A DNA stretch of 46,306 nt from CAIMMJ01 sp037131955 (GTDB lineage Bacteria; Bacteroidota; Bacteroidia; UBA4408): contig JBAXQC010000015.1 in NCBI GenBank assembly GCA_037131955.1, forward strand, positions 1 through 46,306, in the 5' to 3' direction. This document shows, piece by piece, positions 43,279 to 46,306 of this stretch (position 1 is the stretch's first letter; each line of letters opens with the position of its first letter). A program made the position numbers and the translations under genes. Under the pieces are notes generated by a model. The model made no database searches, was not told the DNA's origin, and saw only the letters and a program-made list of their open reading frames with translations.

Positions 43279-44628
43279 TTGAAACCAAGCATTCCAAAAG
43301 GCACAAGAGATTTTGGCCATAAACAGGTACTTAAGAGAAACTATATTTTTAATTCATTAAAAGAGGTGTTTCAACTTCATGCTTATTTTCCGCTTGAAAC
43401 TCCAACCATGGAAAATCTTTCCACGCTTACCGGAAAGTATGGAGACGAAGGAGATCAGTTAATCTTTAAAGTTTTAAATTCTGGAAACTATTTAGAGAAT
43501 ATATCCGATGAAGAATTTAAAAATCCAAAAAAACTTGCAAATAAAATTTGTGAAAAAGCGCTGAGATATGACCTTACCATACCGTTTGCAAGATACGTTG
43601 TGCAAAACAGAAACGATATAACATTTCCATTTAAAAGATATCAAATTCAACCAGTATGGCGAGCCGACAGACCTCAAAAAGGTAGATACAGAGAATTTTA
43701 CCAATGCGACATTGACGTTATTGGAAGCAATTCTTTGGCCAATGAGCTAGAAATTATTGAAGTAATTAATGAAGTATTTCAAACTCTAAATTTAAAAGTT
43801 ATTACAAAAATCAACAACAGAAAATTACTTTTTGAAATAGCAAAATGGATTGGATGTGAAAATAATTTTATTGAGTTTACGGTTGTTTTGGATAAATTGG
43901 ATAAAATAGGTCTAGAAAAAGTAGTAGAAGAATTGAGCAATAAAAATTTTAACCAAGAAATGCTCAATAAAACGCAATACGTTTTGGGTATAAATGGCAG
44001 CAACTCAGAAAAAATTGATCAATTAAAAAAACTTGTTTTTAGCCATAATTTCAAATCCGAAGGGCTACACGAAATAGAGTTTTTACTAAACAACAGCACA
44101 AATAATTCTATTAATAAATTAGAACTAGATATAACACTTGCAAGAGGATTAAATTATTATACCGGGTGTATTTTTGAAATTAAAACTGCGGTAGGAGAAT
44201 TTGTTTCAAGCATTGGTGGCGGAGGCAGGTATGATAATTTAACCGGCATGTTTGGCCTTAAAGATGTTTCGGGAGTTGGAATTTCATTTGGCGCTGATAG
44301 AATCTACGATGTAATGGAAGAGTTAAATTTATTTCCATCACAAACCAAACCACCATTTATTTTGGTAATTCATTCGGGTGAAAAAGAACAAAAAAAAGCA
44401 TTTGAAATTGCTTCAAAAATTAGAACCCTAAATATTCCTATTATGGTTTATCCTGATAGTGCAAAATTTAAGAAACAGCTCGATTATGCTAATCAAACTG
44501 AGGCTGAATTTGCAGTAATAATTGGAGAAGATGAATTGATAGAAAATAAATTTTCCGTAAAAAATTTAATAACCGGCGAGCAACAAAAATTAAATGAAGT
44601 TGAACTAATTAAATTCTTCCAAAAATAA
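43279..44628 (+). CDS. hisS: Histidyl-tRNA synthetase
   Basis: This class II synthetase charges tRNA-His. Motif 2 is seen in QIQPVWRADRPQKGRYREF. The histidine-binding signature is LARGLNYYTG, and motif 3 is GGGGRYDNLTGMFG with GISFGADRI. An HGTP anticodon-binding domain closes the 449 residues. The start is TTG: the family N-terminus (MKPSIPKGTRDF) begins exactly there and no ATG or GTG is available upstream in frame. hutH follows after 9 nt, so a histidine-using and a histidine-degrading enzyme are co-transcribed. Confidence 0.96.
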   Translation: MKPSIPKGTRDFGHKQVLKRNYIFNSLKEVFQLHAYFPLETPTMENLSTLTGKYGDEGDQLIFKVLNSGNYLENISDEEFKNPKKLANKICEKALRYDLTIPFARYVVQNRNDITFPFKRYQIQPVWRADRPQKGRYREFYQCDIDVIGSNSLANELEIIEVINEVFQTLNLKVITKINNRKLLFEIAKWIGCENNFIEFTVVLDKLDKIGLEKVVEELSNKNFNQEMLNKTQYVLGINGSNSEKIDQLKKLVFSHNFKSEGLHEIEFLLNNSTNNSINKLELDITLARGLNYYTGCIFEIKTAVGEFVSSIGGGGRYDNLTGMFGLKDVSGVGISFGADRIYDVMEELNLFPSQTKPPFILVIHSGEKEQKKAFEIASKIRTLNIPIMVYPDSAKFKKQLDYANQTEAEFAVIIGEDELIENKFSVKNLITGEQQKLNEVELIKFFQK

Positions 44629-44637
44629 AAATACAGC

Positions 44638-46122
44638 ATGAATAATTATATAATCGACAACAATAATTTGTTGAATATTGAAGTCATAGACCAACTAATT
44701 TTAAAAAACTCAACACTTGAATTAAGTGTTCAAACCAAAAAAAATGTTGAAGATTGCAGAATATTTCTTGACAATTATATACTGAAAGCCAATAGACCTG
44801 TATACGGCATAAATACTGGTTTTGGCTCATTATGTAACACAAAAATAGAGCACAAAGATTTAGGAATTCTTCAAGAAAATTTAGTTCGTTCACATGCTTG
44901 TGGAACAGGAGAAGAAGTGCCTAAGAAAATTGTAAAAATAATGTTGCTGCTAAAAATAAAAGGACTTTCGTTTGGACATAGCGGTGTTCAATTGCAAACC
45001 TTAGAAAGACTAGTAGATTTCTACAACAACGATGTATTGCCCATAATATATTCTCAAGGTTCTTTGGGTGCTTCGGGAGATTTAGCACCCTTGGCACATT
45101 TATGCTTACCGCTTTTTGGCGAAGGTGAAGTGTATTACAAAGGAAGAAAAATATCGTCGCAACTGGTAAACCAATTTTTTAATTGGCAACCCATTCAATT
45201 GCAATCAAAAGAAGGCTTAGCTCTTTTGAACGGAACTCAATTTATGAGTGCTTATGCTGTTGAATGTTTGATAAACGCCGAAAAAATTGAAGCACACGCT
45301 ACAAAAATAGCTGCCTGCTCATTAGAGGGATTTGATGGCCTTGCCGAACCATTTGACGAATTATTACACAATATAAGAAATCATTTTGGGCAAAATTTAG
45401 CGGCAAAAAAAATGAGAGAATATTTAAACGGTAGCCAAATTCAAGATAAGAAAAAAGAACAAGTGCAAGACCCTTATTCCTTTAGGTGCATTCCGCAAGT
45501 TCACGGTACAAGCATTGACGCAGTTAATTATGTAAAAAATGTTGTAGAAAAAGAAATAAATTCAGTAACGGACAATCCAACAATTTTTCCTGAACACAAC
45601 AAAATAATTTCTGGGGGAAATTTTCACGGTCAATGCCTTGCCGTTGCATTAGATATGCTTGCCATAGCCCTGTCGGAATTGGGAAATATATCTGAACGAA
45701 GAACCTACCTGCTTATATCAGGCCAAAGAGGATTGCCAGCATTTTTAACAGCTAATCCGGGCTTAAATTCTGGATTTATGATTTTGCAGTATACTGCAGC
45801 TTCCATCGTAAGTCAGAACAAACAATACTGCTCTCCTGCATCTGTAGATTCTATTGTATCTAGCAACGGACAAGAAGATCATGTGAGTATGGGAGCAAAT
45901 GCCGCAACAAAATGTTTAAAAGTGGTAGAGAACGTTTTTTCTGTTTTAAGTATTGAGCTAATTTGTGCTGCACAAGCATTAGATTTTAGAAAACCATTAA
46001 TCTCCTCAACTAAATTAGAAGATTTTAAATCCCAATTTAGGAACCAAGTACCCTTTTTAGAAAATGATACTTATCTACATCCTCACATAAAAAATGCAGA
46101 AAAGTTTTTGAAAGAAGATTAA
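44638..46122 (+). CDS. hutH: Histidine ammonia-lyase
   Basis: This enzyme deaminates L-histidine to trans-urocanate, the first step of histidine catabolism. The self-forming MIO cofactor arises from A145-S146-G147 in GSLGASGDLAPLAHL. The catalytic tyrosine is Y56 in VYGINTGFG. The block DPYSFRCIPQVHG, the segment SVTDNPTIF and the stretch SGGNFHGQ are conserved. At 494 residues it is of normal length and is complete. It begins 9 nt after hisS. Other hut genes are not in view. Tyrosine or phenylalanine ammonia-lyase activity is a formal alternative in this superfamily, but the motifs fit HutH. Confidence 0.93.
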   Translation: MNNYIIDNNNLLNIEVIDQLILKNSTLELSVQTKKNVEDCRIFLDNYILKANRPVYGINTGFGSLCNTKIEHKDLGILQENLVRSHACGTGEEVPKKIVKIMLLLKIKGLSFGHSGVQLQTLERLVDFYNNDVLPIIYSQGSLGASGDLAPLAHLCLPLFGEGEVYYKGRKISSQLVNQFFNWQPIQLQSKEGLALLNGTQFMSAYAVECLINAEKIEAHATKIAACSLEGFDGLAEPFDELLHNIRNHFGQNLAAKKMREYLNGSQIQDKKKEQVQDPYSFRCIPQVHGTSIDAVNYVKNVVEKEINSVTDNPTIFPEHNKIISGGNFHGQCLAVALDMLAIALSELGNISERRTYLLISGQRGLPAFLTANPGLNSGFMILQYTAASIVSQNKQYCSPASVDSIVSSNGQEDHVSMGANAATKCLKVVENVFSVLSIELICAAQALDFRKPLISSTKLEDFKSQFRNQVPFLENDTYLHPHIKNAEKFLKED

Positions 46123-46304
46123 TTATTGTAAAAAAGTACAAGTAAAAACCATTCGTGTTTCTATTGCATTTAATAAAATACTATCTACATATTTCTCTTT
46201 GTAGAGCAGTGGATGTTCCCCTAAATTTAATGAAATAATTTTATTTGAATGTAAATTTATTTTTATTTGTTGCCTGTTTCAAAATATACTTCTTTGGGAA
46301 AGGC
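46123..46304 (-). other. Possible 3' end of a convergent gene, frame-disrupted
   Basis: On the minus strand one frame reads from the window edge to a stop at 46263-46265 (PKEVYFETGNK then stop). A second frame then continues as IKINLHSNKIISLNLGEH and LLYKEKYVDSILLNA to a stop at 46123-46125, directly abutting the hutH stop codon. The two parts read like one protein split by a frameshift in the A-rich stretch around 46260-46270. The region may instead be noncoding. I do not recognise a family. Confidence 0.25.
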
Positions 46305-46306
46305 AA

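Noticed and set aside
1434..44628. Functional link between tRNA-His, hisS and hutH in one window
   Set aside because: tRNA-His is 42 kb from hisS on the opposite strand. The co-occurrence in the window is most likely chance.
1..46306. CRISPR array, prophage or insertion sequence
   Set aside because: No regularly spaced repeats, no transposase or integrase, and no phage structural genes were seen. The only repeated element is the 41-bp palindrome pair.

Overview
This 46.3-kb window is an AT-rich chromosomal segment from a member of the Bacteroidota. The assignment rests on several independent signs. There is a C-terminal type IX secretion sorting domain on a PKD-repeat protein. There are TonB-receptor-like and other outer-membrane barrels, S46 and S9 dipeptidyl-peptidases, a WbqC-like protein beside an enlarged signal peptidase I, and a DUF2807 protein. 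Many genes are preceded by the Bacteroidota -7 box (TAnnTTTG), often with TTTG or TTG 16-21 nt upstream. Shine-Dalgarno sequences are scarce. I cannot name the genus. No intergenic gap exceeds 300 nt and coding density is high, so this looks like ordinary chromosome with one or two inserted-looking pieces.

Layout. 1-3.4 kb: recA, tRNA-His and an M23 peptidase, all on the minus strand. 3.6-11.0 kb: a plus-strand run of GH57/DUF3536, GH13 alpha-amylase, pgi, lepB and a WbqC-like gene (alpha-glucan and hexose-phosphate metabolism plus protein export). 11.1-12.4 kb: folC, minus. 12.5-16.4 kb: a T9SS-sorted PKD surface protein, an intrinsic terminator, an ECF sigma factor, and a protein joining an inner-membrane anchor to an outer-membrane barrel. 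16.4-17.7 kb: an AAA+/DUF4143 ATPase bracketed by two near-identical 41-bp palindromes. 17.7-22.5 kb: lpdA, a DPP-IV-type peptidase, and an SPFH gene with a tiny Arc-like gene (53 codons). 22.6-28 kb: a GlcD-like FAD oxidase, rnpA, a lipoprotein and a PpiD-like chaperone. 28-32.7 kb: a UbiA prenyltransferase, a carotenoid desaturase and a DPP11-type S46 peptidase. 32.9-34.4 kb: a DUF2807 beta-helix fused to a barrel. 34.5-43.2 kb: a LOG protein; a four-gene unit of deoxyhypusine-synthase-like protein, lipoprotein hydrolase, MnmD and TonB-like barrel; a DUF2265 aminopeptidase; the SiaB/SiaC kinase-phosphoprotein pair; and YceI. 43.3-46.1 kb: hisS and hutH. A convergent reading frame is cut by the right edge.

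How the genes work together. Most are housekeeping genes. The two most system-like assemblies are adjacent. The first is the surface protein, sigma factor and envelope-spanning barrel at 12.5-16.4 kb, which reads like a one-protein outer-membrane-to-sigma-factor signalling device. The second is the palindrome-bracketed ATPase at 16.4-17.7 kb. One palindrome covers the gene's promoter and the other touches its stop codon, so it looks like a self-contained, possibly mobile, self-regulated cassette. The SiaB/SiaC pair without SiaA or SiaD nearby, and the deoxyhypusine-synthase homologue in an organism expected to lack eIF5A, are further points of interest.
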